This document shows positions 11,123-19,330 of a DNA stretch of 64,000 nucleotides, piece by piece. Position 1 is the first letter of the stretch; the number at the start of each line of letters is the position of its first letter. The stretch comes from Diplonema japonicum (lineage: Eukaryota > Euglenozoa > Diplonemea > Diplonemida > Diplonemidae), in contig OZ025731.1 of assembly GCA_964019335.1 (NCBI GenBank), positions 126,501-190,500 of the forward strand, given 5' to 3'. Below the pieces are notes generated by a model that worked only from the letters and a program-made list of their open reading frames with translations, did not search any database and was not told the origin of the DNA. The translations under genes were made by a program, and so were the position numbers.

Positions 11123-12787
11123 ATGGGCAGCGAACCGTCGAAGGAAGCGACCACCTTGGAGACGCTGCAAGAAATGTGCAAGGCCGGGAGTTTGAGCGAC
11201 GGCGGCGGAGGGTGGGCGATGCACAAGAGATACAAGGAAATGAACAAGATGGTGGAGAAGAACAGGCTGGAGTACCTCCGGTGCGGCGGCGTCGCGGCCA
11301 CCGTAGCTTTGATGCTCTCCCGACCGGAAGACGAAGAGCTCCAAGAATTCTGCTTGGGGGTGGTCGGTAAGGCAAGACCCGACATCCACCAAGTCGCCCT
11401 CGGATGGAAACCCATCATCGCCGCAGTCAAAACATTCCCCACAAACAACACCATCCAAGAAGTCGGCACGTTCCTTCTACTAAGGGCAAGCCTCACCCCC
11501 GAAATGGAAGGGGAAACCTTAGATGAAATCACACTATTAAATACCTCCGCCGACATCCTTGCAGAAGGTGTAGACGGGTCTAGACAAAGCACCTTAGAAG
11601 CGGACGATATGACGCCAGATGGTTCTTCCCTGTGCGGGGAAGTCATCGACGCGTTGCAGAAACACCCTTCCCAGCATGATGTTGTGACCGAACTGAGGTT
11701 TAAAACGTTGGCATTAACCTCGCACTTCATCGCTCCAAGGGACGCAGGAGAGATTTTAAAGACGTTGAGAGGGGTTCTGTCTCAACCGAAAAGCTCTCGA
11801 AAAATAATGTTGTCGTCCCTCTTCGCGATGCAGAGAATGTACCAGTCGGCACAGCTCCATGTGTACAACAAGGACATCGAACTATTACTGGCGATTATAG
11901 ATGATCTTCCTCATGATGTTGAGACGCTCACGAGAATTATCCGGGTCATGGAATCGTTCGCACACACACCGTCCGCACCGGGGCTTCTCCCACGAATCTT
12001 ACAAAAATGCAAGGCTACGATGGACCACCACCCGGAAGCCCACGAACCAACGTTGGATCTTCTCAACGCGTATTCAAAGCACTGTGCTTCCATACTTTAC
12101 CAAGACCGGGGTTCCGTTATTGAAATCGCCTGCGCGGCCATGATGGGAACGGACCCCGTGTGCGTTGAAAAAGCGTGGGGTTTCGTCAAGGAAATTGTAA
12201 CATCTCCGGATTTGACCCCGTTGCTGGCGAAGGGTGGTGCGTCTCAGGTTAGTGAAGCGTTTTGTCAGACAGACCTGCGCTTGACCAGTATTTTGTTGGA
12301 TGGGATCGAAGGATGGGACGCGACATGTTTTTCCGAAAGCGATCTCAAAAGATTCGTCGACGGTCTGTGCCGTTACGCAACAGACACCACAGTTCGGGAG
12401 GAGAAGAGAACCGGCAGGTTGTGTCACTACCCCAACCCCGATGTTTCAAAGGTTTTGCAAATTCTAACCGTATGGGCTGAAACCCATTTTATCCCAGCCT
12501 CTGTACATGAACCTATCCTCCCGCTTGTCGAGCACCTTTTTCTGACCTGTCCTGCAGTGTACGATCGGCCTGCTATGAAGCTGTTGCTGGTGTTGTCGTT
12601 GCCCCACTCGGTGCCCCGTGTTCATATCCTGTTTTGTATTTGTTATACCCGTGAGCAGACCTATTGGTTTCCTGACAGAGTCCTGATGAGGATGGTCAAG
12701 GAACAAGCTGCTACTGTCCCCCGTGACAGGTCTGATACCTGGTCACCTGGGAAGGATTTTCAAGATTATGTTTATGGGAAGCAGTAG
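11123..12787 (+). CDS. putative N-myristoylated helical-repeat (armadillo-like) protein
   Basis: 554 residues from the ATG after a 15-A run. The N-terminus MGSEPSKEAT fits the N-myristoylation consensus (Gly2, Ser at position 6), so membrane attachment is likely; this is inference. The rest is almost wholly helical, with repeated Leu-rich amphipathic helices such as GGVAATVALMLSRPEDEELQ, giving an alpha-solenoid appearance. No catalytic motif or membrane helix is visible. An upstream in-frame ATG at 11072 would add only Lys/Asn-rich sequence and destroy the myristoylation signal. The partner is not identifiable from sequence. The single exon ends TAG at 12785-12787. Confidence 0.75.
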   Translation: MGSEPSKEATTLETLQEMCKAGSLSDGGGGWAMHKRYKEMNKMVEKNRLEYLRCGGVAATVALMLSRPEDEELQEFCLGVVGKARPDIHQVALGWKPIIAAVKTFPTNNTIQEVGTFLLLRASLTPEMEGETLDEITLLNTSADILAEGVDGSRQSTLEADDMTPDGSSLCGEVIDALQKHPSQHDVVTELRFKTLALTSHFIAPRDAGEILKTLRGVLSQPKSSRKIMLSSLFAMQRMYQSAQLHVYNKDIELLLAIIDDLPHDVETLTRIIRVMESFAHTPSAPGLLPRILQKCKATMDHHPEAHEPTLDLLNAYSKHCASILYQDRGSVIEIACAAMMGTDPVCVEKAWGFVKEIVTSPDLTPLLAKGGASQVSEAFCQTDLRLTSILLDGIEGWDATCFSESDLKRFVDGLCRYATDTTVREEKRTGRLCHYPNPDVSKVLQILTVWAETHFIPASVHEPILPLVEHLFLTCPAVYDRPAMKLLLVLSLPHSVPRVHILFCICYTREQTYWFPDRVLMRMVKEQAATVPRDRSDTWSPGKDFQDYVYGKQ

Positions 12788-13126
12788 AACCTTTTTTTGT
12801 GATAAAAAAAAAGTTTTTTTTTTTTTTTTTTTTTTTATACACACCAAAATTGCACACTTGCCTTATTCATTTCTGATGTACTATAGAAAATTTCTCTTTT
12901 TTTTCCCCCCCCTATATTTTTATATCTTTTTTTTGTTTCCCAACAAAGCCCCCTCCACACACCCCCCCCAAAAAAAATCTTGCCTTCTTTTTTTCTCTCT
13001 CTTTCTCGTTCTCTCTTCCCCCATTCTTTCGTATTTTTTTTCTGTTTTATGCTTTTTTCTTTTTTTTTTTTTATCACCTACCATTTTTTTTTTTTTTTTG
13101 CGGAGGGGGAGGAAAGAAGGGGTTTA
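12788..13126. other. intergenic region, pyrimidine-rich
   Basis: Almost entirely T and C on the + strand. No gene. Long pyrimidine tracts ending in AG lie shortly before the next coding region. Confidence 0.6.
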
Positions 13127-13769
13127 ATGTCATGGGGAAACAACAACATCGATGAGTTTGGTAAAGACCCCGAGTGGGACAGTGGGGATGAGGGACCGAC
13201 CCTGTTGGAGAAGGGGGCGACGGGACTGTGTGATCTGGAAGGTGAAGTTGCGGTACCGAGAATACCGGCAGCTACCCTGGTGCCATTGGAGAAGAAGAAA
13301 GGCTCGGCTTGGGAAAGATGCGTTGCTCAAACCCCTACCCACGTCACCAGGGGGTGGTGCTCTCTTAACACAACTCCCATTGCACCCACACCTGTTCTTG
13401 TTGATCAGCACGTAGATGTACTTACTGTCCCTTCTACAGTCTTGAACCTCATAGCTGGATGTGTATCCGCCCTTCTCTCTACTACACGGCGTGCTGAGAA
13501 CCAGTCTAGGCTACAGCAACAGGCAGTCCTCTTCCTCCAACAGCAACAACAACTTCAGCTTCAGCTTCAGCAGCAACAGCAACAATTCCAATTCCCGCAG
13601 CACCCATGGACAGGGATGCCCGCGTACGGTCAGCAGCCTTTCCAACCCCTGTTACCAATGCAGCCGGGTGCAGGCCTCTATGTTCCCATCCAAGATTGCA
13701 GGTATTTCTTTTTTTTTTTTTTTGGTGGGTAGCAGGGAACGACCCCAAAAGGGGAGCATCATAAGGTAG
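13127..13769 (+). CDS. glutamine-rich protein of unknown function, two exons
   Basis: Exon 1 is 13127-13701; exon 2 is 13733-13769 (or 13736-13769, also in frame). The intron is 31 or 34 nt, GTATTT...GTAG or GCAG with a poly(T) core; without splicing the protein ends in a Phe run. The product is about 203 residues. The N-terminal half is acidic (DEFGKDPEWDSGDEGP), then Pro/Val-rich, then a helix (VLNLIAGCVSALLSTTRRAENQ) and a Gln tract (about 138-165) merging into Pro/Gln-rich sequence. It resembles low-complexity segments of transcription or RNA-processing proteins, but no domain is recognised. The ATG at 13127 is the first in this frame after a pyrimidine tract. Confidence 0.6.
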
Positions 13770-13781
13770 GCACGCCATGGC

Positions 13782-13820
13782 GGGCCGTTGCTAACCACTT
13801 CGTTCCTATCATAGTGAATT
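13782..13820 (+). repeat. dispersed repeat R1, copy 2
   Basis: GGGCCGTTGCTAACCACTTC followed by TCCTATCATAGTGAA and poly(T). Lies at the left edge of snoRNA array 1. Function unknown. Confidence 0.7.
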
Positions 13821-13831
13821 TTTTTTTTTTC

Positions 13832-14095
13832 CTTGTGATTACAACCTTACGTTCGTTATATTTTTTTTCATTGACACAAACCACGTGAAAACTTATTATG
13901 GTCGAGATCATGAAGGACAGCACACGCCTTTTCTTTTCTCTTCCCTTTCTTCCCTTCCCTCCTGTTGTTTTGAGGTGATGATACCTGGACTCTACCGCCC
14001 TAGCCAATCTGAAGATCTTCAAACAATCGCTTGCTGAGCAACGATTCCTATCAAATACCCTACCTGACTTCTGATCGCAGGGGTTCTGAAGAGTT
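13832..14095 (+). repeat. snoRNA-array unit E, copy 1
   Basis: About 260 bp, repeated nearly intact at 23455-23717 and as a 5' fragment at 26445-26545. The 5' half (TTGTGATTACAACC onward) is not recognised as any RNA. The 3' half contains C/D-like RNA F. Confidence 0.7.
13975..14037 (+). ncRNA. candidate C/D-box snoRNA, family F copy 1
   Basis: Box C GTGATGA at the 5' end, internal CTGA after CTAGCCAAT as a D' candidate, and terminal CTGA after ATCGCTTG. About 63 nt, a normal C/D spacing. rRNA target not recognised. Confidence 0.5.
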
Positions 14096-14178
14096 TTTTT
14101 TTGCTTCGTTGCGCGCTTAACGCCACCTAGTGTTGCAATCAAAGCCCTTTTTTTTTTTCTCTTTTTAGACACAACCAC

Positions 14179-14263
14179 ATGATGACAAACCCAAACCCAT
14201 CGGTGTGTACGAATTCTGATCTTCTGAATTGAGGACAACTTCTTCTTTCGACGGGCGGACTGA
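14179..14263 (+). ncRNA. C/D-box snoRNA, family A copy 1 (SSU decoding-site guide)
   Basis: 85 nt from box C ATGATGA to terminal box D CTGA, with an internal CTGA as D'. Just upstream of box D is CGACGGGCGG, complementary to the near-universal SSU rRNA stretch CCGCCCGUCG. Counting five bases upstream of box D places the predicted 2'-O-methyl on the equivalent of E. coli C1402 (yeast 18S Cm1639 and human Cm1703, from memory). Upstream of the internal CTGA is CGGTGTGTAC, complementary to GUACACACCG directly 5' of that site, but it lies 5 nt from the box, so its target base depends on the local rRNA sequence. Six copies occur in the window with identical boxes and guides. Confidence 0.85.
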
Positions 14264-14382
14264 CCTACCAAAAGAAACGAGCAAAGGAAAAGAACCCCGT
14301 GACACGATCCGCGGTTCAAGAATCAAGGCAGATGCTCTGTTCTGCTTTGTTTCCACCCCCGCTGTAGAACAGCTGTCTTGAC
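14264..14382 (+). repeat. snoRNA-array unit B, copy 1 (structured, possible H/ACA-like RNA)
   Basis: Always directly downstream of family A in full copies. It can form GAAACGAG/TTTGTTTC, an inner GCAGA...TCTGC hairpin and a terminal GCTGT/ACAGC hairpin, and ends near TTGACA. An H/ACA-type guide is possible, but the ACA/AGA box is not certain. Confidence 0.45.
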
Positions 14383-14408
14383 ATTTCTTTTTTTTAAAAA
14401 AAATCCAA

Positions 14409-14520
14409 ATGATGACAGAAATCTGGATCCAACACGGACGGCCCCCTTTTTTTAAAAAAAAAAAAGGGTACCGGCTGAAAGATAAACCCTTATTTCAAAA
14501 TACGAGCTTTTTAACCCTGA
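14409..14520 (+). ncRNA. C/D-box snoRNA, family C copy 1 (alpha subtype; SSU guide)
   Basis: Box C ATGATGA, terminal CTGA, internal GGCTGAAAGATAAA as D'/C' candidate, and between them a hairpin with GGTCCCC/GGGGTACC-type arms around T and A runs. Upstream of box D is TACGAGCTTTTTAACC, complementary over 16 nt to the conserved eukaryotic SSU stretch GGUUAAAAAGCUCGUA. Five bases upstream of box D falls on the first A of AAAAA, which by counting from memory is yeast 18S A619 (snR47 site; human Am668). Confidence 0.82.
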
Positions 14521-14609
14521 TATTACATAAGTTTTTTTTTTTCCCCCCGAGGAGGGTGAGCGAGGGGCCGAGGCCACACCACAACATCAAGAAGTAGATT
14601 GTTGTTAAC

Positions 14610-14690
14610 ATGATGAGGACTATTCCTTCAAACGTTTCCTGTTAGCTTGATCGACCAAGATGACACATTTTAACACTCAGCTCACTCTGA
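14610..14690 (+). ncRNA. C/D-box snoRNA, family D copy 1
   Basis: 81 nt: box C ATGATGA, C'-like AGATGACA in the middle and terminal CTCTGA. The candidate guide before box D is AACACTCAGCTCACT. Eight copies occur in the window. Target not recognised. Confidence 0.72.
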
Positions 14691-14716
14691 TGATTTGGGA
14701 GGAGAGAAGAAGAAAC

Positions 14717-14829
14717 ATGATGACAGAAATCTGGATCCAACACGGACGACCCCCTTTTTTTTAAAAAAAAAAATGGGCCCGGCTGAAAGATAAACCCTTA
14801 TTTCAAAACCGAGCTTTTTAACAGCCTGA
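14717..14829 (+). ncRNA. C/D-box snoRNA, family C copy 2 (beta subtype)
   Basis: Same layout as copy 1, but the 3' end reads CCGAGCTTTTTAACAGCCTGA, so box D sits 2 nt further from the rRNA match than in the alpha subtype. Confidence 0.8.
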
Positions 14830-14888
14830 TTCACTTTCTCTCTTTTTTTTTTTTTTTTTTTTTGTTGAAGACACCAAGCAGCAAACAC

Positions 14889-14973
14889 ATGATGACAAAC
14901 CCAAACCCATCGGTGTGTACGAATTCTGATCTTCTGAATTGAGGACAACTTCTTCTTTCGACGGGCGGACTGA
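14889..14973 (+). ncRNA. C/D-box snoRNA, family A copy 2
   Basis: Identical boxes and both SSU antisense stretches. Not followed by unit B, which shows A is a free-standing unit. Confidence 0.85.
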
Positions 14974-15039
14974 TCTACCAAATATTGCCTATTGTTTTGT
15001 TTGGTGACAAAACGAAAAGGGGAAAAAAAAGGGGGGGAA

Positions 15040-15137
15040 ATGATGACAGAAATCTGGATCCAACACGGACGGCCCTTAAAAAAGGCTTTGGTTGAAGACA
15101 AACACCTATTTCAAAAATACGAGCTTTTTAACCCTGA
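15040..15137 (+). ncRNA. C/D-box snoRNA, family C copy 3 (alpha subtype, short hairpin)
   Basis: The central hairpin is reduced and the internal D' reads GGTTGAAGACAAA instead of GGCTGAAAGATAAA. The 3' guide TACGAGCTTTTTAACC and box D are intact. Confidence 0.75.
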
Positions 15138-15181
15138 TGCCCAGTTGTATGTTTGAAAGAGAGAGAGAAAAAAAAAAAAAA

Positions 15182-15262
15182 ATGATGAGGACTATTCCTT
15201 CAAACGTTTCCTGTTAGCTTGATCGACCAAGATGACACATTTTAACACTCAGCTCACTCTGA
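15182..15262 (+). ncRNA. C/D-box snoRNA, family D copy 2
   Basis: 81-nt copy with ATGATGA and CTCTGA boxes, preceded by a poly(A) run. Confidence 0.72.
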
Positions 15263-15321
15263 TTTTCTTTTTTTAAATTATGATCCCCCCGGTTTTTTTT
15301 ACCCTAGTTTAGACCAAACAC

Positions 15322-15406
15322 ATGATGACAAACCCAAACCCATCGGTGTGTACGAATTCTGATCTTCTGAATTGAGGACAACTTCTTCTTTCGACGGGCG
15401 GACTGA
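15322..15406 (+). ncRNA. C/D-box snoRNA, family A copy 3
   Basis: Intact 85-nt copy, followed directly by unit B. Confidence 0.85.
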
Positions 15407-15525
15407 TCTACCAAAAGAAACGAGCAAAGGAAAGAAACCCCGTGACACGATCCGCGGTTCAAGAATCAAGGCAGATGCTCTGTTCTGCTTTGTTTCCACC
15501 CCCGCTGTAGAACAGCTGTCTTGAC
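15407..15525 (+). repeat. snoRNA-array unit B, copy 2
   Basis: Near-identical to the copy at 14264, including the GCTGTAGAACAGC hairpin. Confidence 0.45.
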
Positions 15526-15552
15526 TGTTCTTTTTTTTTAAAAAAAATCCAA

Positions 15553-15663
15553 ATGATGACAGAAATCTGGATCCAACACGGACGGTCCCCTTTTTTTTAA
15601 AAAAAAAAGGGTACCGGCTGAAAGATAAACCCTTATTTCAAAATACGAGCTTTTTAACCCTGA
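15553..15663 (+). ncRNA. C/D-box snoRNA, family C copy 4 (alpha subtype)
   Basis: Box C ATGATGA, long T/A hairpin, guide TACGAGCTTTTTAACC and box D CTGA all present. Confidence 0.82.
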
Positions 15664-15686
15664 TATTTGACATAAATTTTTTAAGT

Positions 15687-15728
15687 GGGCCGTTGCTAAC
15701 CACCTCGTTTCCTATCATAGTGATTTTT
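15687..15728 (+). repeat. dispersed repeat R1, copy 3
   Basis: GGGCCGTTGCTAACCACCTC variant with TCCTATCATAGTGA and a poly(T) tail, between two snoRNA units. Confidence 0.7.
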
Positions 15729-15777
15729 TTTTTTGTTTTTTTGTTTTGTTTTTTTTTCTTTTCTTTTTGTTGTTTGC

Positions 15778-15858
15778 ATGATGAGGACTATTCCTTCAAA
15801 CGTTTCCTGTTAGCTTGATCGACCAAGATGACACATTTTAACACTCAGCTCACTCTGA
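15778..15858 (+). ncRNA. C/D-box snoRNA, family D copy 3
   Basis: 81-nt intact copy, the last unit of array 1. Confidence 0.72.
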
Positions 15859-16664
15859 CAATTTGGGCCGAGAAAAAAAAAGAAAAAAAGAAGAAGAAGA
15901 AAAAAAAATCCCCCCCCAACAGGCAAATGATCACCGTAGGAGGTAACCTCCTTCAAAACCTACCAGCACCTACATTCAACAAGCCGGAGTAGCGGGAGCG
16001 AGAGAACATTTCATTACCTTGGTGGAGAGGCAAAAAGAAGAAGGGGAAAAAAAGTTCAGTTTCGGTTTGATGCATTGCCCCCCTCCTCCCCCCCCCCCCC
16101 CCCCCCTTCTTTTCTCTTGAGTAACGACACCCCCTCTTTTTTTTCTCCGGTCTTCCTTCTTATTTCATACAAGGAACAGACTCCGTCCAAAGGTACAAGA
16201 ATAGCAAAACCCCAGTTGTCAAATCATGAATCATAGAAGGAGACACCTTTTTTTTTTTTTTTTAATTTTTTTTTTTTTATTATTCAACTGGTCCTGCAGT
16301 GGTGAAGAAGAGTGAACGCTCCTCGATTTTCTTTAATCTTTATCAAAGAGGACATCTCTCTTTTTTTTCTTTTCTTTTCTTCTTTTGTGTTCCTCTCTAG
16401 TCTTTCTTCCCCTCTTCTCTTTGTTTTGCTTTCTTCAACTCTATGCATACCATGCCAAGGGGGTGTGGGGAGGAAGGCAAGCGACATGTCGTGCAAATGC
16501 TTAGATTTGTGCAACTGGTTTTGCCTAAGTTCTCGGGTTCAGTCTTGTGCCATTTTTACCCGATTTAGTTTTGTGAACTAGTTTTTTTGTTTTTTCCCCA
16601 TCAGGGATTTGCATAGGAGTTACCAAAGAGGGGGAAGGGAAGCTTAAAAATAGGTTTCTTTCTC

Positions 16665-16695
<31 letters not shown>

Positions 16696-16790
16696 ACGTT
16701 TTTTTTTTTTTTTTTTTAAACCCTACCCACCCCCTGTCCATTCCACTCCCCACTGAGTGCTAGCTGGTTGGAAAAAAAATAACTATTTAT
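15859..16790. other. intergenic region without recognised gene
   Basis: A/G-rich run at 15870-15910, C run at 16086-16106, poly(T) at 16248-16280 and an A/T homopolymer pair at 16671-16717. A short ORF at 16312-16581 is Phe/Ser/Leu-rich from pyrimidine tracts and is not supported. Confidence 0.6.
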
Positions 16791-16911
16791 TGCCAACAAA
16801 TTATGAGTCATTATTTAACTCGAGTTCCCGAATTTTTTGCACGAGGGCCCGCAGGGCCCTCGTGCAAAAAAACGGGTAACGAGAGTTAAATAATGGCTCA
16901 TTTGGCGGCAA
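16791..16911. repeat. large imperfect palindrome (hairpin)
   Basis: Core arms TTTTTTGCACGAGGGCCC at 16833-16850 and their perfect complement at 16854-16871 with a 3-nt loop. Pairing continues outward with interruptions (GAGTCATTATTTAACTC against GAGTTAAATAATGGCTC, then TTGCC against GGCAA). The whole structure is about 120 nt and borders the inverted-repeat element to its right. Confidence 0.85.
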
Positions 16912-16916
16912 GTAAG

Positions 16917-17353
16917 TCGTTTTATTTCACTCTTCGTCATTTGAGTCACTCACTCTTCACTGCTTTCACTGCTGTTTTTTTTCACGCAGGTCAGCCTTTT
17001 TGGGGAGTTTCCTAAGGTAATATGGGGTTGCTATTTCGCCGTGGCATTTAAAGGGGAAGTAAGGCACTTATTCCCACTTTTAAGGGCTGGAATGGCCTCA
17101 GATGGCCAAAAATAGTCAAAATACCCCCACCCCAAAAAAATTTTTCAAGGGGTTGGGTGCATTTTTTTCCACGGCGAGACTCATTTTTCCACTCTGAAGG
17201 GCCATTATTTCACTCTGAAGGGCCATTATTTAACTGCAAAATCTCATTATTTAACTAGTTAAATAATGGCGATTTCGCGTTAAATAATGGCCATTTCGCG
17301 TTAAATAATGAGGCCCCTAGTGAGTGAAGAAAATGACGAAGAGTGAAATAAAA
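16917..17353. mobile_element. MITE-like inverted-repeat element, copy 1
   Basis: Left end TTTTATTTCACTCTTCGTCA (16920-16939) is the reverse complement of the right end TGACGAAGAGTGAAATAAAA (17334-17353), and the match continues inward to TCACTCACT. No ORF inside. The right third holds many direct and inverted copies of CATTATTTMAC. A related element lies at 60799-61380. Clear target duplication not seen; the right end abuts an A run. Confidence 0.6.
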
Positions 17354-17365
17354 AAAAAAAAAAAT

Positions 17366-17608
17366 CTTTTTATTTTATGTGGGGTCGTGTCCCAGTACCT
17401 GAACCCGCTGCAACAATGGTTGTCACAACTGCGCTGGGTGGAGAAGGACACCACCTCGGAGGTGTCGGCGGTGGAGCTGGCCATTGACTTCGAATGGACG
17501 ACCGGTAAATTGGGAGGCCTGCCGGAAGATAGGGCACGCAGAATCAAAGCCCTCATCGTAAAGACAAACACAGCATGCAGGGCACGGAAGAAGCGACGAA
17601 AAGGGTGA
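17366..17608 (+). pseudogene. decayed mobile-element ORF fragment
   Basis: About 80 codons without a supported start, reading QYLNPLQQWLSQLRWVEKD and VELAIDFEWTTGKLGGLPE, then a basic end and a stop. The W..L..ELAIDFE..TG pattern resembles a segment I associate with retroelement polyproteins of protists, but the family is not certain. It directly follows the inverted-repeat element. The next 160 bases are also coding-like but frame-broken. Confidence 0.4.
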
Positions 17609-18060
17609 AATCCTCGTCGCCATAGGAGGTAAGGCAGCTATAGGCTTCTCCAGGAGGCCCATTTTTTTGCTACCGACAAGCTGATGGATTTGAAGGCCGC
17701 CTACAAGCGGGACCGCATCACTCGACTTCAAGACGCTCACGGCCTCGATCGGGATGAAAGCAATGCTCAAGAAGGGGAGTATTAACAGATAGACCCCCCC
17801 CCCTCCCATAGGGCGGCCCTCTAGCGGGGGCTTGTCCTGTACTTTGAGTTTTTATCTTATTCGTCATTCTTCTTTATTTTGAGTAATAATAGATGTGTGT
17901 CCCAATGAAAAAATCCCCTTTTCCCCGAATCTACGGTTTTATTTTCTTTATTATCGTATCAGTTACTTAAAAGAAAAAGAAAAAAGGAAAAGAAAAAGAA
18001 ACGCCGCACAAACTAATTCTGGAGAAAACAAAAAAAAAAAAAATGAGAATTTGAACCCCA
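17609..18060. other. gap between mobile fragment and PSMG3 duplication
   Basis: Contains a frame-broken continuation of the mobile fragment to about 17785, then A-rich sequence. No intact gene. Confidence 0.5.
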
Positions 18061-18510
18061 CACTCACGCTATTCCTCGAGAGGGCTTTTCCTCTCGAGTC
18101 TGCCCCCAAATGAGGGGGAGAAAAAAAAAAGGGAGGGGGGGGAAATACATTCATATTCTCCTTTTTCCATAAATTCGCTGTCTTTTCCCTTCTCTCATGC
18201 ATTGCATGAACTCAAGATTTTTCTTTGCAGACAAGGAAAAAAAAAAAAAGAAAAAGAAAAAAAGAGCCTAACCTTGAGTAATTTGAGCAATCTGTCCAGG
18301 GAAGTGTTTTTTTTTTTTTTTCTTTTTTTCTTTTTTTCTTTTTTAACCCACAACCCCTTCACAGCCAAGGCAAAAGATTCAAAAACTTATAAATGAAGAA
18401 AAAGAGAATGAGAAAAAAAAATAGAACTAGAACGGAGAGGGACACGGGCATCTTAGTGCAAACCATTCCCCCTCTTCTGTCCGTTCTCGAGCCCCCCCCC
18501 CCCCCCCCCT
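18061..18510 (+). repeat. tandem duplication unit 1 (upstream copy of PSMG3 5' region)
   Basis: Begins CACTCACGCTATTCCTCGAG; the same sequence restarts at 18511. Both units continue with a G run, ACATTCATATTCTCCTTT, TTCTTTGCAGACAA, an A-rich leader and the PSMG3 first exon region. Unit length about 450 bp. Confidence 0.75.
18267..18480 (+). pseudogene. broken duplicate of PSMG3 5' end
   Basis: Matches the PSMG3 start, intron and early exon 2. The ATG is lost (GAGCCTAACCTTGAG against ATGAACCTGAGC), a TAA lies in exon 1, the GTATT donor reads GGAAGTG, and exon 2 soon meets a stop (AAAACTTATAAATGA). The intron acceptor block AACCCACAACCCCTTCACAG is kept. Confidence 0.7.
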
Positions 18511-18688
18511 CACTCACGCTATTCCTCGAGAGGGCTGGGGGAAAAAAAAAGGGGGGGTATACATTCATATTCTCCTTTCCTTTCTTTTCACATATATTCG
18601 CTATTTTTTTTGTTTTCTTCCCGCATAGGGCATGGGGAACAATTCAAGATTTTTTTTTCTTTGCAGACAAAAAGAAAAGAAAAAAAAA

Positions 18689-19183
18689 ATGAACCTGAGC
18701 GATTTGAGCGATCTAAGCAGTACAGGTATTGTTTTTTTTTTTTTTAACCCACAACCCCTTCACACAGCCAAGGCAGCGATTCAACAGTTAATAGATAATG
18801 AAAAAGAGAAGAAAAAACAAATTAGAACCAGGACGGGGAAGTGCGTGGTGGGGGAGAGGGACACGGATATCGTAGTGCAAGCCTTTGCGGACTATTACAT
18901 GGTGGTGGCGACGATGCTCCCTGTACCGGGACTGGTGCTGGAGTGCGAGGGATCCTCGGTGGAGGGCCAGCCAACCGCAGATTACGATGTGAGAACCCTC
19001 TTGGGGTCAGAAAACCTCGCGCTCAACGTCGTTGGCAGACAGCTCGTGCAGAAAACCGCCGAAACCAGCCAAAAGAAAATTCTCCTCTACCTCGGAGTCC
19101 ACCCATCACTCACAGAACCAGGCACGGCGAAAACTACAATCAAAGAACTGTTAGTGGCCATCGACTCATGCAGGATGTGGTAG
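18689..19183 (+). CDS. PSMG3: proteasome assembly chaperone 3
   Basis: Exons 18689-18725 and 18768-19183 (150 residues); the 42-nt intron is GTATTG...ACACAG with a poly(T) core, phase 1. After a short helical N-terminus and a basic stretch, residues 52-150 align by eye with PSMG3/PAC3: ERDTDIVVQAFADYYMVVAT, then DVRTLLGSENLALNVVGRQL, then KKILLYLGVHPS, ending SCRMW where the human protein ends VCQVW. PAC3 forms a heterodimer with PAC4 and helps build the 20S alpha ring in the cytosol. Overall length is near the family norm (about 120-150). A TTTCTTTGCAG site 23 bases before the ATG could be a splice or trans-splice acceptor. A broken duplicate lies just upstream. Confidence 0.82.
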   Translation: MNLSDLSDLSSTGIVFFFFNPQPLHTAKAAIQQLIDNEKEKKKQIRTRTGKCVVGERDTDIVVQAFADYYMVVATMLPVPGLVLECEGSSVEGQPTADYDVRTLLGSENLALNVVGRQLVQKTAETSQKKILLYLGVHPSLTEPGTAKTTIKELLVAIDSCRMW

Positions 19184-19330
19184 AATTCGAACGGGAAAAA
19201 AAAACGGGATTTCTTCCCCCCCCCCCTTTTTTTTGAGAAAAACTACAAATACGACGCGAATTTGGATTTTCCAAACTCTGTAGAAGGGGGGGAACAAAAA
19301 AGAAAAAAAAAAGAAAAAAAGAAAAACACG

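Noticed and set aside
14610-14690. Family D as U3 or a spliced-leader RNA
   Set aside because: It lacks U3 box A/A' sequences and any GT donor after a leader-like 5' end; C and D boxes explain it better.
13770-15860. CRISPR-like array
   Set aside because: Repeats are long, of several kinds, unevenly spaced and carry C/D boxes; the organism is eukaryotic.
16312-16581. ORF of 89 codons in the spacer after array 1
   Set aside because: Composition follows pyrimidine tracts; no domain and no acceptor site fixes a start.
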